From Schistosoma mansoni (lineage: Eukaryota > Platyhelminthes > Trematoda > Strigeidida > Schistosomatidae): DNA of 64,000 bases. Position 1 is the stretch's first letter. Every line of letters starts with the position of its first letter. The notes beneath the pieces are model-generated. The model was not told where the DNA came from and ran no database searches. It worked only from the letters and a program-made list of their open reading frames with translations. Where the stretch lies: NCBI RefSeq assembly GCF_000237925.1, contig NC_031496.1, forward strand, positions 23,472,851 to 23,536,850, written 5' to 3'. Shown one piece after another: positions 1 through 11,534 of this stretch. A program made the translations under genes and the position numbers.

Positions 1-671
1 GTCGGTGAGAGCAGTTTTGCTCTATGCTTGTGAAACCTGGCCTCTCCGAGTTGAGGATGTTAGACGTCTCTCTGTGTTCGATCATCGTTGTCTCCGAAGG
101 ATTGCTGACATCCAGTGGCAACACCATGTTAGTAATGCAGAGGTTCGGCATCGTGTGCTCGGGCGCAGAGACGATAATTCGATTGGTGTCACCATCTTGA
201 AACACCGACTTCGGTGGCTTGGACATGTTTTACGAATGTCGTCCCAGAGACTTCCACGTCGTGCATTATTTGCCGACTCTGGGACTGGTTGGAAAAAGCG
301 GAGAGGAGGTCAGTGTATGACATGGTGTCGTGGCATGAAAGAAAGCTGCAAAGGGCTAGCTTCTGTTAGTCCTTCACGACTCCCTGGCTGGGGTCCGAGA
401 GATGGTGCAACACAGTGGCTAGAGACGTTATCAGATATGGCTCAGAATAGAAGCCAGTGGCGAACCTGCTGTAACCTTCTTTTACTTTCTACATAAAGAG
501 TGGTTCTAACTTTCTTAACTGAAAGAGTCTTCTGGTTGTACATTTCAGTCCGCCTTATCTTTTCATCCCTTCTCTTCCTACTTTCATTATTTTGTGTGGC
601 GCATATGTATCTGGTGCCCTTTTGTACCAATATTTATGTGTTTAAATAAATAAATAAATAAATAAATAAAT
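1..671 (+). mobile_element. LINE-A: 3' end of an RTE-like non-LTR retrotransposon
   Basis: This is the 3' terminal part of an RTE-like LINE. It holds the end of the reverse-transcriptase ORF, a roughly 150-bp 3' UTR and a TAAA microsatellite tail (about 641-671). Tails of this kind are usual for RTE elements. The 5' part lies outside the window. The last ~70 bp before the tail (about 590-645) recur, in the same relation to a TAAA tail, at the 3' end of the RS repeats at 4084, 13487, 20455, 51033 and 54463. This links LINE-A to RS as a probable mobilising partner. Confidence 0.8.
2..496 (+). CDS. C-terminal part of RTE-like LINE reverse transcriptase (partial)
   Basis: The reading frame is open from the window edge to a stop at 494-496, about 164 residues. 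It begins with the motif LLYACETWPLRVEDVRRL and continues with FDHRCLRRIA and LKHRLRWLGHVLRM. These blocks are typical of the region after the RT palm in RTE-like LINEs, which metazoan annotation often labels as craniofacial-development-like or endonuclease-reverse transcriptase proteins. The end (WRTCC followed by leucines) is the usual C-terminus. There is no start codon because the true start is upstream; the internal ATG at 5 is not meaningful. The frame has no stop, so this copy is fairly young, but it is still a fragment here. Confidence 0.75.
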   Translation, partial: SVRAVLLYACETWPLRVEDVRRLSVFDHRCLRRIADIQWQHHVSNAEVRHRVLGRRDDNSIGVTILKHRLRWLGHVLRMSSQRLPRRALFADSGTGWKKRRGGQCMTWCRGMKESCKGLASVSPSRLPGWGPRDGATQWLETLSDMAQNRSQWRTCCNLLLLST

Positions 672-1255
672 GTCTTGCTGCACCCTTATACAATTTGACT
701 ATAAAAGTGACAATGTAATTGCTTGCGCTTGCTCGCTGATACTTACTCATGTGATTGTAGCTTTGTGGCCTGCATCATTTGGTAATAAACTGTAGTTGCA
801 TCTTCTCTTTGCTTACTGATTTCATGCACCGTTAAGATTTGTGTTATAACGGTTATCGAGGTGAGAGATTTGCGTAGCATTGTAATACAAATCGTAACAA
901 ACTGATATATGATTTATTGTAAAATTTTGATGTCTTACTACAGTCTCTTTGGATTTAGATCACAAAATAGTTAGAATTTAATGGTTCAGTTTCCTAATTC
1001 TATTCAAAATTAACAATACAATATGATAATTATATAATCTTATATATAGATAGTCCTTCTACGCCTATCATGGTTACACCTCGTCTTTGAGAAATTAACT
1101 TTTTGATATCAAGCATTAGTATTGAGTCAATTTTGCTTACACTTTAGAACAATGTTATCTCATTTTTTCACAAACTATCTATTTTTAAAAGGTGTTCTTT
1201 GATTGGCTAGGGATTGGCTGAACATTTTTGTTGCGGTTGTTTCAAGCTCATTTCT

Positions 1256-2015
1256 ATTACTTGCTTACTTACTTGCGCCTGTTACTCCCAATCGAGCATA
1301 GGCCGCCGACCAGCATTCTCCAACACACTCTGTCCTGAAACTTCCTTTCTATTTATATTCAACTTTTGTTCATTCTTCTCATGTTTGTCTCAATGTGTTC
1401 ATTGATCTTCCTCTTCTCCTTTGGCGTTCAGGATTCCATGTGAGGGCTTGCCTTGTGATGCAGTCGGGTGATTTCCTCAATGTGTGCCCATTCCACTTCG
1501 AGCGCTTCTTTCTGATTTCTTCCTCCACTGGAATCTGGTTTGTTGTCTCCCATAGTAACTTGTTGCTAATGGTGTCTGGTCAGCGGATCTGAAGTATTTT
1601 GCGTAGACAACTGTTATAAACACCTGTATCTTCTGGATGATGGCTTTCGTAGTTCTCCAAGTTTCCGCCTCATACAGTAGAACTGTCTTGACATTGAAAA
1701 TTCTGATCTTGGTATCGTTTGCCAATAATTTGAGTTCCAGATGTTCTTCAGCTGTAGTGAATATGTTGCTCTTGCTTTGCCGATCGTCGCCCTCACATCT
1801 GCATCAGATCCACCATGTTCATCGATGATGCTGCCCAGGTATGTAAAGGTTCCCATATCCTCCAAGGCTTCTCCGTCAAGTGTAATTCTATTGGTGCATG
1901 TTGTGTTGTATCGAAGAGTCTTGCTTTTCCGTTTGTTTATATTGAGACCTACTGCTGCTGAGGCTGCTGCTGCTATACTGGTCATTTTCTCCTGCATTTG
2001 TTGTTGGGTGTGTAG
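1256..2015 (-). mobile_element. LINE-B fragment, 3' part, reverse orientation
   Basis: Read on the minus strand, this covers the late RT region through the C-terminus and ends in a TAAG tail (CTTA repeats at 1256-1274 on the plus strand). Protein pieces include [20 protein letters not shown] and [23 protein letters not shown], spread over two overlapping frames (1477-1725 and 1614-1997), so the coding sequence is broken. Colinear copies lie at 6240-7158, 10345-11056 and 61620-62465. Confidence 0.8.
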
Positions 2016-3763
2016 TGTAACTGATTTTTTTTCTATATACTATTTCAGAAACTATTATTGCTTATTTCGGTGCTTCCTTAGATCGACGCTTATGTCATAA
2101 TTTTTTTGAATATATCCAACTCGAACAATAGTAATGACCTTAAACTTCCTATCCGAGAGACATATCCACAAGTTATTAAGGAAGGTAGTTTATTAAAGAA
2201 ACAAACAATGAACATTTGTTTTAATGAATAAACTATCTGAGTTTTTTTTGGTGTTTTTATTTATTTACTGTTTCATTACTAATTAAAATTAATAGTTCAA
2301 TGAATGACCTCAAAAATTTAGTCAGTATGAATTTCCTTCCTAAGATGTGTATAATACCATTCGTCAGGTTTATTTTTTTATTTTTTATTTTTTGGCTTAA
2401 AGGTGAAAACTAGTTTTAAAAAAATTGAAGTGTAAAAAGGGGGGTGGGGATGAGGGAAAAAACAAAATATAATTATTATGTTACTACGGAAATAACTTTC
2501 TTCCTGTGATTTGGATTTAATTATTTTTTTGTAATAGTATAATATTTTGTTGCATAAGGATATCTTTTCCTCTTATTATTCAGAGGTTAATATTTTATCA
2601 GTTTTTTTTACAAAGGAAAAAGGATTCGAATATTCATTTTTTTCTGGGAGACTAATAGGTCTTATTCTATGATGTATTCGATGATAGATGGGCATCTAAA
2701 TAGCCTATTACTGCTGAAGTTGATGAGAGTCTACATTCATTGTAAAAACCTGGAAGTTGATGTTCGTTTTCAGGAAAATCCTAAGTACTACCTTCACGTG
2801 ATTCAGCTTGGCTGTTATAGGGGAGTTAAGAATATCTGGCTTCTAAACCTAAACGGTGGATGCTAAGGTCTTTTCAGTGCATTTCGTTGATGTCATTATG
2901 ATCGAACAAAATCGAAGCTTAAGAAATGTATATTTTATATACTTTGTATAAATTCTATTGGTAGATTACTCTGATACAATGCAGATAGTAAAAGTCGAGT
3001 AAAAATTGTATTTTGGATACTTATGTTCCGGACATGCTAATATTGAATGACAGATGAACAAATAAAATATACAATGAATGTGGGAAGTAATGAATTTCTG
3101 TAATGCACTGACTCAAGGAATAATAAGGCAACTCAGGTTTGTTATCATGAAAGTGATATACGTAAGTATATGGACACTACGTACTATCATGCACCATCAC
3201 TCAAGGTTACTCGTATGTAATTGACAAGAGACAACGCATGAGTGACATGATAGCAAGAAAGATTAGAGTAAGTTGTCTGTAAAAATGTTAGAATGCATCG
3301 CGTAGGCGCGTAATAATATAAATTGCTAAAGTTCACCTGCGAAAACATTGATTCCAGACATGTGATAAACATAGTACAGGGGATATCAAAAATCTTTGTT
3401 CACTGTTTAACATAGGACTAGATCTTTGAACGTTGCTAGTTTCTCTAAGACAAACATATGCTTCTATTCGGACACCTGAGAACTGTCACAGTGCATACAT
3501 AATTAATGATAATTACTTACTTAGTCGATAGTCGTTTGTTTATAGATAAACTGTTGATTTTTCAGAGTAAACTAATCGTCCATATATTTGTTATTGTATG
3601 TTTATGCTGATATCATTGATCTAATCATGATGGCACTCTTGTGTTTAGAACTAATCTAGCCTATATCTAATATGACAGGATAAAAATGCAAAATTAGATT
3701 CTTTTACTCATTGTGATCTCTGTTGAACATTACTTCTGTCTTTATTCAATGTGATAATTTTTT
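2016..3763. other. AT-rich interval without a recognised element
   Basis: No repeat shared with the rest of the window was recognised and no ORF has a coding look. The 65-residue frame at 2669-2866 has no recognisable domain or splice context. A G-rich and A-rich patch lies near 2437-2465. Confidence 0.4.
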
Positions 3764-4083
3764 TTGTTATTTATTTATTACAACATATAAGTATTGGTGC
3801 AAGGAGGCACCAAATATATGTGCGCCGCACAAACCAAATGAGATTTGTGATACTGCCGGGGTGCCCAAACCGAAGCAGATGGTTTACTTAAGGGGCCACA
3901 CCCGGAGCCTTTCATCTCAAGGTCTGATCCACAACTAAGTGGAGTAATGTTAATGGGTGCAGTCCCATGGTAGCCGGTGACCAACAATTGATGCATACGC
4001 TATTTGTTCCTTCAGGATACTGGAGTCAGCCCATGTGCACCATTGGTTTGGAATCAGGGTTTTCCAACTCCCCTAGGTGAATC
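3764..4083 (-). mobile_element. RS retroposon (RTE-tailed), 5'-truncated
   Basis: On the minus strand this is the 3' ~320 bp of the RS repeat: the 'caccattggtttggaatcagg' side, then the tail region with the GGCACC block, ending in ATTT repeats. It sits tail-to-head with the next RS copy at 4084, so this is a direct tandem of two RS copies. Short frames on both strands are chance openings in the repeat. Confidence 0.75.
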
Positions 4084-4750
4084 CTTATTTATTTTTATTT
4101 ATTTATTTAAACACATAAATATTGGTACAGGGAAGCACCAGATACATATGCACCATACAAATCTCATTCGATTTGCTTGAGGGCTGTGATACTGCCCAGG
4201 TGCCCAAACTGAAGCAGGTAGTTTTCTTAGGGGACCACACCCGGAGCCTTTCACCGAAAGATCTGGTCCACAAGGCAGTGGAGCATTGTGAGGAGATGCA
4301 GTCCCATGGTAGCCGGTGACCAACGATTGATTCATACGCCATTTGTTCCCTCAGGATATTGGAGCCCATGTGCACCATTGGTTTGGAATCAGGGTTTTCC
4401 GACTCGCCTAGGTGGACTCGCCTTGTCCACTAACCCGGTTAAAGCGCCGGACATTCGCTTTTCGTCCTCTCAATTTCGTAAACAACACCGTGGCCACGAG
4501 AAGGCAGTGAGTAGGACTTTCCGAGATCGTACTTCTAGGGATCAGGTGAATCCTCCATACTTATCAACCCGGTTAAAGCTCTAGACATTCGTTTTCTGTC
4601 CACTCACTTTTGTGAACAACACGCCAGTCACCAGAAAGCAGTGAGTAGGACTTTCCTATCAGAGGCTATATACGCGTGGCCATGTGAGAGCATTTCGAGA
4701 GGGAGAGCGGACTCTCTATACTTTTAGCCGTACCAGAGCATTTGGGGGCC
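4084..4750 (-). mobile_element. RS retroposon with internal duplication
   Basis: This is a near-complete RS copy in reverse orientation. It has a TTTA-rich tail at 4084-4113, the shared LINE-A tail block, the body, and the 5' end at the GGGGGC block near 4745-4750. About 85 bp (4435-4521, from CCGGTTAAAGC to GTAGGACTTTCC) is repeated at 4568-4655 with divergence, so this copy is longer than the ~525-bp copies elsewhere. Confidence 0.8.
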
Positions 4751-6239
4751 TATAATTACTCAGTATAGTATTTGTTTTGTTTTCTAGTGTGATATTTTGC
4801 TCGGTATAATATTAATTTGTTTGAGTGTAATGTTTGTTTAAGTTACTATATTTTTGTATTAAATGAACATGAACTTTACTCAATATTTCACAGAGCATGT
4901 GATTTGTTATAGCTTTGGGTATTTTTGATATCTGTGATTTCATCCTGACTAATAGTCAAAATGAGTGTGCAAATCAGTATATAAATGGATGTTTTATCGA
5001 CTGGGGTCGTAATCGTCATGTTTAAGGGTTAATAAATCTTCACTTGTATCAGTCTTGGTGTTCTCACTTCGCGTCGTGGGAATGGCAGTGGTTCCTCATG
5101 TTTGTTTTCAAGTATATGTGACGTGGATACAATATTATCACAGTAACCGCTTATTGGTAATTGTATTTATTTTCCTTCTCTAGATTTCGTGTTACTTGAT
5201 CTTTATTATTTTCAAATTCATTTCTGCTTTTTGAACTGTATTCTTTATATTTGATCTTCTCCATTGTATAGGACGATTATTACTTTGATTGTTTTGTTAT
5301 GGATCTTGTTAATTTATTGTCACTGTCTTATGACAGTGACCTTAGGCTTATTCACATTTATGTCATGCTCTTAATTGTTTTGACTGGTAATTGATGGAAT
5401 CAGAATTTTCGGGCAAACGATCTTATTTTGGGGTTATATGTTTTACTGTATAATACTTAACTGTTTATTCTTTTAAGTACTACTCGAATATGGTTAAATA
5501 ACCGATGTATTAGTATTTAGCCTGTTTGATATATCTACATTATGATGCATTGTTTTATAGCTGAAGGTGTATTATTCCCATACGGTTGGTTTCCTTAATA
5601 TTACCTTTTCATCGTAAAAACCAATAACAGTGATGAACAAATATTTCATTAATGGGTAGGTAGGTAGGAGAGTGATGTTATTGTATACTTCACTTTGTAA
5701 ATAGTAGGAGGTTATCGATAGGATCATCACTTAACATTGCTAGAAATGTAAACAGTTGCATTTTATTTCACCAGTCTTAACGTAATGTTATCATCACAAT
5801 TTCTGAAAGACTTTAGTCTGGTCATGTATGAATTTGTTGTTTCACAGTAATAAAGAGCTTCAAACTAAGATAAACGAGTTAGCTTTTTAGGATTTCTTGA
5901 TTCTTAAATGTTCTCCATCTCTCCCCTTTAATTTGAATTTATCTTTGTAACTTATCAATATTCGATGAGATTATTCATGTTCATCATACTCAAAACGATA
6001 ACTGTAATCGCTGAGCTTTCACTAACGTTCTGAACAATATCATTGTCTAATTCATGTAAAATCGACCCTTTTTAGTTATTTTGTAAGTCATGTCATTTCG
6101 TTCTGATGGCCTTATTTGTAACTTGTTGTCTCAGTAGGGTTTGTTGTCTACATTTGTCCTTGCATTGATGTCGACTGTGTTTTTCAGCTGACCCCTGAAC
6201 CTATGATTGATTGACCTCTTTCGTATTCGTCGATTGATT
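4751..6239. other. AT-rich interval without a recognised element
   Basis: No dispersed repeat or coding exon was recognised. The only structure noted is the short hairpin at 5319-5340. Confidence 0.4.
5319..5340. other. Perfect 9-bp hairpin
   Basis: GTCACTGTC and GACAGTGAC are separated by a TTAT loop. The inverted repeat is perfect but short and stands alone; no function is assigned. Confidence 0.5.
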
Positions 6240-7158
6240 AATAAATTGTTAGTACATATATTACTCTCACCCTTTCTCTTTCTCCTGGTGATCGACTGGA
6301 TCATGAAGACGTCAACATCTGGAAGGAAGCACGGTATACAGTGGACAGCTAGGATGCAGCTGGACGACTTAGACTTCGCAGATGATCTGGCTCTTCTATC
6401 ACACACGCAACAACAAATGCAGGAGAAGACGATCAGTGTAGCAGTAGCCTCAGCAGCAGTAAGTCTCAATATAGTCAAAGAGAAAAGCAAGACTCCGATA
6501 CAATACAGCATACACCAATCGAATTACACTTGACGGAGAAGCTTTAGAGGATACGGGAACCTTTACATACCTGGGCAGCATCATTGATGAACGCGGTGGA
6601 TCTGATGCAGATGTGAGGGCGAGGATCAGCAAAGCAAGAGCAACATATTCACTACAGCTGAAGAACATCTGGAACTCAAATTATTGGCAAACGATACCAA
6701 GATCAGAATTTTCAATGTCAAGACAGTTCTACTGTATGGGATGGAAATCTGGAGAACTACGAAAGTCATAATCCAGAAGATACAGGTGTTTATAACAGTT
6801 GTCTACGCAAGATACTTCAGATCCGTTGGCCAGACACTATCAGCCACATTCTACTGTGGGAAAAAACAAACCAGATTCCAGTGGAGGAAGAAGCGCTGGA
6901 AGTGGATTGGGCACACATTGAGGAAATCACCCAATTGCGTCACAAGACAAGCCTTCACATGGAATCCTGAAGGTGAAAGGAGAAGAGGAATACCAAAGAA
7001 CAAATTACGCCGAGAAATGGAGACAAACATGAGAAGAATGAACAAAAGTTGAACGTAACTAGAAAGGAAGACCCAGGACAGAGTGGGTTGAAGAATGCTG
7101 ATCGGTGGCCTATGTTCCATTGGGAGTAACAGGTATAAGTAAGTAAGTAAGTAAGTAT
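6240..7158 (+). mobile_element. LINE-B fragment with RT catalytic region and TAAG tail
   Basis: This is the best sense-strand LINE-B copy. From about 6255 it encodes the RT block LSPFLFLLVIDWIMK, then at about 6360 LDDLDFADDLALLSHT with the catalytic FADD motif, then the C-terminal blocks [17 protein letters not shown] and [16 protein letters not shown]. It ends with AGTAAG repeats at about 7137-7157. The coding frame is interrupted several times: the RT part is in the frame 6207-6533 and the C-terminal part in 6684-7052. The region is 5'-truncated, as usual for LINEs. The elements resemble RTE or related LINEs; I did not assign a family name. Confidence 0.85.
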
Positions 7159-7675
7159 ATCTATTGAGTCCCATTCAATCCGAAAGCCGCAATCTCAGAA
7201 ATTCATGGAAATTTCTCAGCCCATAATTGCAACTTCGGCTCAGATGTCAAAAAAGTGACAATGAAAGCTCCTTAATAAATTACCTTTTAAAGTACAACAC
7301 CACCAGCACCATCTGTATCATTTCATTATTATGATAACATTAATGAATTCAAAATATCTCCCGAAATCTTCATCCTGATTATATAAATATAAATTCAAAT
7401 AAACTTAATAGATTTTCATTATTTTTTCCCTTTATTATAGAAAAATACTTTAAAATGTGGATTTAAAACATTTTATAAACTGATCATAAATGAAACACTT
7501 CTCCCTTCTCCCCCCCCTTCTTCTTCTCCCTTCTCCTACCTTCTTCTCCTTTCTTCACTAAAATAAATTCATTTCTATTAGTAATTGTTCACAATATAGA
7601 AATTTAATTTTCTATGATTTCATTTATATATATATATAAATCTGATAAATACTTTCTTCGATACAACAGTATTAC

Positions 7676-7816
7676 TATTATTATTATTATTAGTAGTAGT
7701 ATTAGTATTAGTGTTATTATTACCATTACTATTATGATTACTATTATTATTATTGTTATTACTATTATTATTGCCATTATTATCATTACTATTACTATTA
7801 TTATTATATGTTATTC
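7676..7816. repeat. ATT-type imperfect microsatellite
   Basis: Imperfect ATT/ACT trinucleotide array. It produces isoleucine-rich frames on both strands that are not genes. It lies between pyrimidine-rich stretches at 7500-7555 and 7840-7870. Confidence 0.85.
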
Positions 7817-8097
7817 AATATGTGAATTGTCATTACTCCCCCCCACTCCTATTTTTTTTTCTTTTTTTGTTGGTTACTAATCTTTTATTTGTAATTACTT
7901 TTGTTATTCAATTGAATTTTCTTTATTATTTAAGAATGTTTTCATTCTTTTTGTCGTTATGATTATGATTATTATGATCATTATTGCTTGAAATGAGTTA
8001 ATTATTCACTTAACTATTCACACTTGAATGGCTTATATAGATATATGTATATATGCATTCAGTGATCCACTTGTATAGAAGCAATTATAGTAATTAT

Positions 8098-8137
8098 CGT
8101 TATTATTACCATTATTATTATTATTATTATTATTACA
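8098..8137. repeat. ATT microsatellite
   Basis: Short array of ATT units. Confidence 0.8.
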
Positions 8138-8547
8138 GATTTCTTTTATGCTCACAATCCAATCTATTCTATTCTGCTCTGGATTCTCTTTTCTTATCAT
8201 TATCTCCTTACGTAATAATGATAATAATCGATTTCCTAATGTTTGACAGATATATAATATGATAATATAAGGGGGGGAGGGAAAGAAAATTAATTAATCT
8301 GTCATGAACAATAAGACAACTTCTCATAGATGATACAAAATATATGTATGTTTATTATGCAATATTTATATGATTCTGTTTTGATATTTCATTGATGTCA
8401 ATGTTTGAATGTTTAATCAGTGATAGTGTCATCTAATCATTAACGAGGATAGTGTTTTTATTTTTATTAAGGATTTTATGTACTTTGGAATCATAGAGAT
8501 GTAATCAACATTTTTATTATGAGTTAGTTTGTGAAATGTAGACCAGT

Positions 8548-8583
8548 GCACCTAAATGCCCTGGTACAACCGAGAGTGGGGAA
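8548..8583 (+). mobile_element. RS 5'-end fragment
   Basis: The sense-strand start of RS (AAATGCCCTGGTAC followed by GAGAGTGGGG) is cut off and fused directly to an antisense HH-1 head at 8584. The RS 5' end is recognisable by comparison with the plus-strand copy at 51033. Confidence 0.6.
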
Positions 8584-8756
8584 CCCAGTACCTTTCGCTT
8601 CAAACGCCATCGCGTTATCCACTCAGCTATTGAGTCCTGATAGCCACTTGCTTGTGCAATGGGGTGAAGTTTAAATCCACTTGGTATTGTTTGTTTGAAT
8701 CTTACCAAAACACTGAGATGCAGGTACATTCAGCTGACGAGTCCTAAATAGAAAAC
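8582..8756 (-). mobile_element. HH-1 (Sm-alpha-like) fragments in inverted order
   Basis: 8582-8706 is antisense HH-1: B box, A box (CAGCTATTGAGTCC side) and the upstream unit up to the TTGTTTGTTTGAATCTT block. 8707-8756 is a sense piece with GATGCAGGTACATTCAG and CTGACGAGTC, the 5' half of the hammerhead, which is not completed. The two parts are head-to-head. Confidence 0.65.
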
Positions 8757-8904
8757 AAGCAAATAAGTATATTTGAAATGAGTAGAACACTTGAAAATTC
8801 TGACCATTCTAACATTTGGGTTGACAGTTGTTCGACTACAACTGATTTCAATGAAAAGAATAGCATTCACTGAAGGTTCAGAAAACATAATTATAGTTCA
8901 TGTT

Positions 8905-9028
8905 TTAAATTTCCTAACCTGGAAGCACTGGACGCGCGTTTCGTCCTATTAAGGGACTCCTCGGAAGTGCGCATCCACGATCCCGCCTCGCGAGATTTAA
9001 ACCCAGGACCGATCAATCTCGCGCCGGA
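8905..9028 (-). mobile_element. HH-2 repeat running into an assembly gap
   Basis: Antisense HH-2: hammerhead region at about 8926-8975, then B box (ATTTAAACCC, degraded), cut by the N run. The ribozyme core reads CCGAGGA instead of CUGANGA, so it is probably inactive. Its stem III is ACGCGCGU, the HH-1 type, not the usual HH-2 ACGGCCGU. Confidence 0.75.
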
Positions 9029-9228
9029 NNNNNNNNNNNNNNNNNNNNNNNNNNNNNNNNNNNNNNNNNNNNNNNNNNNNNNNNNNNNNNNNNNNNNNNN
9101 NNNNNNNNNNNNNNNNNNNNNNNNNNNNNNNNNNNNNNNNNNNNNNNNNNNNNNNNNNNNNNNNNNNNNNNNNNNNNNNNNNNNNNNNNNNNNNNNNNNN
9201 NNNNNNNNNNNNNNNNNNNNNNNNNNNN
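9029..9228. other. Assembly gap, 200 N
   Basis: Exactly 200 Ns starting inside an HH-2 copy, probably a fixed-size scaffold gap caused by repeat collapse. ORFs drawn across it are artefacts. Confidence 0.99.
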
Positions 9229-9631
9229 ACCTTTCCTTGCCCATATATATAGTTATCATCGATGACTTTTGTTATTCCAATCCTTTACATTCAATTTTGT
9301 CAATTGTTCCACATTATTTATTACCCCAATGATAAAACTCTAATGCATATTTGGTTGTAAGCAGCTGATGAGAAACCACGAAATATAATGGATTCATATT
9401 ATTCTGCATCAATATTTGTTCTGTCTTTATTTAAATTCATAAAGGGAACTAACTGCATGATGTAATGATTTAATTATTTTTGAAATAGTTTCTGTTATGA
9501 ACTAATTTATTAGTTAAAGAATGACTGAAGATTAGTCTCTTAAGTTTTGGCCAATACACCTCATTATATCAAATTATATATTTTACGAATGAATGAACAA
9601 ATGAAAGCTTCTAGACATAATAAGATACATT

Positions 9632-9820
9632 CACTTGGTGTTGTTTACTTGTATCTAAGTGGATAACGCGATGGTGTTTGAAACAAACGGTATTGGGTTC
9701 GAGTCCCAGAGTGAACATCAACTCTCAGATGCAGGTACATCCAGCTGATGAGTCCCGGATAGGAAGAAACGCTCGCGAAACTGGATTCCACTGCTAGCCA
9801 CTATCCATCATTGCTTATGT
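9632..9820 (+). mobile_element. HH-1 (Sm-alpha-like) repeat
   Basis: tRNA-like head with a partial A box (ATCTAAGTGG) and B box GGGTTCGAGTCCC, followed by the hammerhead region. The core CTGATGA is intact at 9744-9750, but the usual GUC cleavage triplet before CTGGATTCC is replaced, so self-cleavage is doubtful. It ends in the family-specific CCACTATCCATC block. Confidence 0.85.
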
Positions 9821-10344
9821 AATAAGATACAGTATATATTCATTTGTAAAAAAAACTATATAAAAACTGTAACTTTTCATCCACCATTTTGAGTGTACTT
9901 AGTCAATAATGAGATTGGTCGTATGTATGTATATTGAATAGTTAGTTCATTTTTTTCCAATAAAGACTAACAATACTAATTAATCGACTATTCTAATAGG
10001 ATTGTACTCAACTGAAATTTGAAGCATATGAAAATTTGCGTTTTTATTCGTTGTAAGTATCTCAAGTGGTATCAATTCAAGTCGAATACCACCTACAAAT
10101 TCAACATGTCTTCATGAAATTCCTACATCAAAACTATTATATTAAGATTAGGATGGGTTGTATAAAGCAGCGAAACCTAAGAGTCGCTTTTCTTTCGATT
10201 TAGGGTGTTCTCATTAGGGCTTGGATCCAATACCTATTACTTCAAAGACCAACACGCATTCCGCTTTGCTGTGGAGTTCAGATAACCTCTAACTTGTTCA
10301 GTGGATATAAGGATTATATTATTATTATAATTATCTCATTGTTG

Positions 10345-11056
10345 ATTACTTACTTACGTCTGTTACTTCCAATGGAGCATAGGCCACCGACCAGCATTCT
10401 CCAACCCACTCTGTCCTGGGATTTCCATTCTAGTTCTATCCAGTTCTTGTATATTCTTCTCATGTCTGTCTCTATTTCTCGGCGTAATTTGTTCTTTGGT
10501 CTTCTTCTTCTCCTTTGACCTTCAGGACTCCATGTGAGGGCTTGCCTTGTGACGCAGTCGGGTGATTTCCTCAATGTGTGCCCATTCCACTTCGAGCGCT
10601 TCTTTCTGATTTCTTCCTCCACTGGAATCTGGTTTGTTGTCTCCCATAGTAACTTGTTGCTAATGGTGTCTGGTCAGCGGATCTGAAGTATTTTGCGTAG
10701 ACAACTGTTATAAACACTTGTATCTTCTGGATAATGGCTTTCGTAGTTCTCCAAGTTTCCGCCTCATACAGTAGAACTGTCTTGACATTTGTATTGAAAA
10801 TTCTGATCTTGGTGTTGGTTGACAGACAATTGTTTTGAGCTCCAGATGTTCTTCAGTTGTAGTGAATATGTTGCTCTTGCTTTGCTGATCCTCGCCCTCA
10901 CATCTGCATCTGATCCACCGTGTTTATCGATGATGGTGACCAAATATGTAAAGGTTTCCACATACTCCAAAGGTTATCCGTCAAGTGTAATTCTATTGGT
11001 GCATATTGTATTGTATCGGAGAGTCTTGCTTCTCCCTTTGATATTCAGGACTAAAT
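10345..11056 (-). mobile_element. LINE-B fragment, reverse orientation
   Basis: The minus strand encodes, in broken frames, [22 protein letters not shown] (10764-10970) and [20 protein letters not shown] with [20 protein letters not shown] (10350-10622). It ends with a short CTTA tail at 10345-10356. It covers the same C-terminal third as the copies at 1256 and 6240. The frame 10819-11061 on the plus strand is its antisense shadow. Confidence 0.85.
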
Positions 11057-11360
11057 CTTGATATACCAACAAATGTTGATCAAAATTCGTTGCTGATTAT
11101 TAACAGCGGAATAATTCAAGCCTTCATTAATAGTGATTTATTAGAATAAAATTGTTTACATTTGCTGAAGTGTTTTATTTTGTAAACGTGTTGCATTATT
11201 TTCTATAACCGCTTATTAGAAAAATAGTTTTCTTAGGTTTCTAAGATTCATAAACCTAACGATCCTTTACGCCCAATTCTGGACATGTCAAACTTACCAT
11301 ACCATTCTACAGCAAATATTTTTTTTGTTTTTTTCTTCTTAATTTATTTACTTCAAATAG

Positions 11361-11534
11361 CTATTGGTGTTTCAGTGAAGATGATTGATGCTATATATCG
11401 ACTACCTGGATTATCCGCTTTATACGCTGATAGATCTAATGTAATACGATCTAGTCATTGTCCCAAAGATTCAGAATTGGTGAAAATGGAATATGCTGAA
11501 GCTTTAAATGCATTTAAAAGTGATGGAATTAAAG
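11361..11534 (+). CDS. Host internal coding exon, unidentified protein
   Basis: A 174-bp exon candidate lies between a T-rich tract ending in CAAATAG (acceptor at 11359-11360) and the strong donor AAAG|GTAAGA (11535). The frame is open throughout and runs two bases into the first codon and one base into the last, so it splits codons on both sides. It encodes about 57 residues: GVSVKMIDAIYRLPGLSAL, then YADRSNVIRSSHCPKDSELV, then KMEYAEALNAFKSDGIK. Composition is balanced and unlike the surrounding low-complexity frames. I do not recognise the family. The ATG upstream at 11285 lies in the intron and is not the start. No neighbouring exon was found within several kb, consistent with the long introns of flukes. 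Confidence 0.6.

Noticed and set aside
7604-7880. Isoleucine-rich frames on both strands
   Set aside because: They are translations of an ATT/ATC microsatellite.
8891-9332. Frames across the N gap, also at 49644-50094
   Set aside because: Artefacts of unknown bases.
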